Positions 4,046-5,313 of a stretch of 5,313 nt of DNA are shown here, in pieces (position 1 is the first letter of the stretch; each line of letters opens with the position of its first letter). The stretch is from NCBI GenBank assembly GCA_016295005.1, contig JAEDMA010000093.1, forward strand, positions 1-5,313, given 5' to 3'. The notes under the pieces are model-generated. The model had not been told where the DNA came from, did no database searches, and worked only from the letters and a program-made list of their open reading frames with translations. Made by a program: the position numbers and the translations under genes. The stretch comes from Christensenellaceae bacterium. GTDB taxonomy: Bacteria; Bacillota; Clostridia; Christensenellales; Borkfalkiaceae.

Positions 4046-5313
4046 ATGAAAAAAACGATTCAGAAAATAATGTGTCTTGTAATGTCCGTAGTGGCGTTTG
4101 TTTCGGCGCAGGGGTGCATAAAGCGCGATTCTTCGAAAGAAGACATCAGGAAAGACGCAACGCAATTGTACATCGGGCTGGGAACGAACGGACTTGACGA
4201 ATGGATGGAAGAAGAAAAAGAACGTTTTGAGAAAAAGTACGCCGATTACAGTTTCGAACCTGGTAAAAAGGGCGTTCAGGTTTTCTACAATTTCAACGAA
4301 AAATTTCAGAATTTCGATACGTTGCCCGTCAACTATAAGGGATATCAGGAAAAACTGATTATAACCGAAAGAATTCCGTATAACAAACTCGACGGAATGG
4401 CAAAAGACATTACCGAAATCGCAACCACTCCGCTTAACAAAAACATACTTACGGGCGAAGTGTCGGGCAGCGAAACCGAAACCATTGCCGATAAAATGCT
4501 TCCGCAGTTCAAGGAATACTACGAAAGAAACGGACGTTATATCGCGTTCCCGTCGCAGGTGGCGCGTATGGGGCTTGTTTACGACGTCGATCTTTTTGAA
4601 GATAACTTCCTGTATTTTGCGTCCGATACGGCAACGCACTATTACGATTACACTTGCAAAAACGTTTATACGGGCAAGAGCGCGATCTATCGTTTCGTAG
4701 ACGAAGGCTTTACCGATAAAGACCTTTCGAAAGGTCCCGACGGAAAGGCCGGAACTTACGACGACGGACTGCCCGCAACATACGAAGAGTTCTTTGCTCT
4801 CTGCGACTATATGCAGAAAGAAATGGGCATCGAACCTGTCCGCTGGGCAGGAACCGTACAGTCTTACATGATGGCGGTACTCGAAGGTCTGGCGAGCGAT
4901 TACGAAAACGATCAATTCCTGCTCAAAAGCCGTTTCAACGGCACGGCGGATAACCTTGTCAAGTTCGATTCGAACGGTAAAATGATATTCGGCGCGGACG
5001 GAGAACCCGAAACCCATTCGCTTGAAATAAACGAACGCAACGGTTACGAGCTTACCGCGCAGAAAGGTTTCTATTACGCGCTTAAATATCTCGAAGCGTT
5101 GCTCGGCTCAAATTATTACGATAAAGATCTGTGCTTTAACGGCACAAGTTCGCACCTTACCACACAGACCAAATATCTGCTCAGTTCCAAAGACAGCAAG
5201 GTTTCGTCCATTGCCATGCTTGCGGAAGGCAGTTGGTGGTACGGCGAAGCGGCCCCCACGTTCAAGGATATGGCTGCTCAGTACGGTGAAGAGTGGTCGG
5301 CTCAGAACAGAAG
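4046..5313 (+). CDS. ABC sugar-transporter solute-binding lipoprotein, 3' partial
   Basis: The frame is open from ATG 4046 to the window end, giving 422 complete codons without a stop. AAAGGAG lies eight bases before the ATG. Residues 1-23 are a lipoprotein signal peptide: basic MKK, a hydrophobic stretch, then S-A-Q-G before Cys24. The -2 Gln makes the lipobox atypical, but Cys24 is the natural acylation site. The mature part starts with a short charged linker and LYIGLGTNGLDEWMEEEKER, the opening strand and helix of family-1 extracellular sugar-binding proteins. Residues 230-250 hold GPDGKAGTYDDGLPATYEEFF, an acidic Gly-rich loop of calcium-site type followed by the helix common in clostridial sugar-binding proteins. 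Trp267 and the GSWWYGEA motif (Trp397, Trp398) are candidates for sugar stacking. The protein would be anchored outside the membrane and deliver an oligosaccharide to a permease. The ligand is unknown; a galactoside is inferred from the upstream GH35 gene. The C-terminus and the expected permease genes lie beyond the window. Confidence 0.85.
   Translation, partial: MKKTIQKIMCLVMSVVAFVSAQGCIKRDSSKEDIRKDATQLYIGLGTNGLDEWMEEEKERFEKKYADYSFEPGKKGVQVFYNFNEKFQNFDTLPVNYKGYQEKLIITERIPYNKLDGMAKDITEIATTPLNKNILTGEVSGSETETIADKMLPQFKEYYERNGRYIAFPSQVARMGLVYDVDLFEDNFLYFASDTATHYYDYTCKNVYTGKSAIYRFVDEGFTDKDLSKGPDGKAGTYDDGLPATYEEFFALCDYMQKEMGIEPVRWAGTVQSYMMAVLEGLASDYENDQFLLKSRFNGTADNLVKFDSNGKMIFGADGEPETHSLEINERNGYELTAQKGFYYALKYLEALLGSNYYDKDLCFNGTSSHLTTQTKYLLSSKDSKVSSIAMLAEGSWWYGEAAPTFKDMAAQYGEEWSAQNR

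Noticed and set aside
4013..5017. Long minus-strand open frame of 334 codons
   Set aside because: It lies fully opposite the solute-binding protein frame, and its translation is a low-complexity mix of Phe, Val and Arg without any family motif. It is a shadow of the + strand gene.

Overview
The window looks like chromosome of a Gram-positive, Clostridia-type (Bacillota) gut bacterium. This is inferred from purine-rich Shine-Dalgarno sites (AAGAGG, AAAGGAG), AT-rich spacers with sigma-A-like promoters, a lipoprotein-type sugar-binding protein, and remnants of element types common in that group (DUF3849-type accessory protein, IS200-type transposase). No marker in the window fixes the genus. 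All recognisable genes lie on the + strand.

Left part (1-730): a LexA-family repressor gene with its own strong promoter (TTGAAA-N17-TATAAT with an extended TG motif). Two inverted repeats bracket the promoter. The one just downstream of the -10 has the form GAAC-N5-GTTC inside a longer 11-bp-arm palindrome and is the probable autoregulatory operator. Its central spacer is one base longer than the usual Gram-positive SOS box.

Middle part (about 740-1740): a graveyard of mobile DNA. A decayed gene with a DUF3849-like core (frame changes, an apparent internal deletion and an in-frame stop) runs directly into the 3' remnant of an IS200/IS605-family element. That remnant keeps the last ~50 codons of a Y1 transposase (tnpA), including the presumed catalytic tyrosine, followed by a densely folded right end. 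No DNA-binding N-terminus or HUH motif of the transposase remains. The stretch 1741-2111 is AT-rich, carries short direct repeats and candidate promoters, and has no gene that I can see.

Right part (2112-5313): a carbohydrate-use locus. An intact 594-residue cytoplasmic GH35 beta-galactosidase is followed, after 149 bp without an obvious terminator, by a lipoprotein solute-binding protein of an ABC sugar importer, cut off by the window end. The plausible joint role is capture and import of a galactoside and its cleavage inside the cell. The permease genes would be expected beyond the right edge.

I found no convincing undescribed system. The most unusual items are the noncanonical operator of the LexA homologue, its Cys-Gly cleavage site, and the two mutually exclusive RNA pairings at the IS200 right end.
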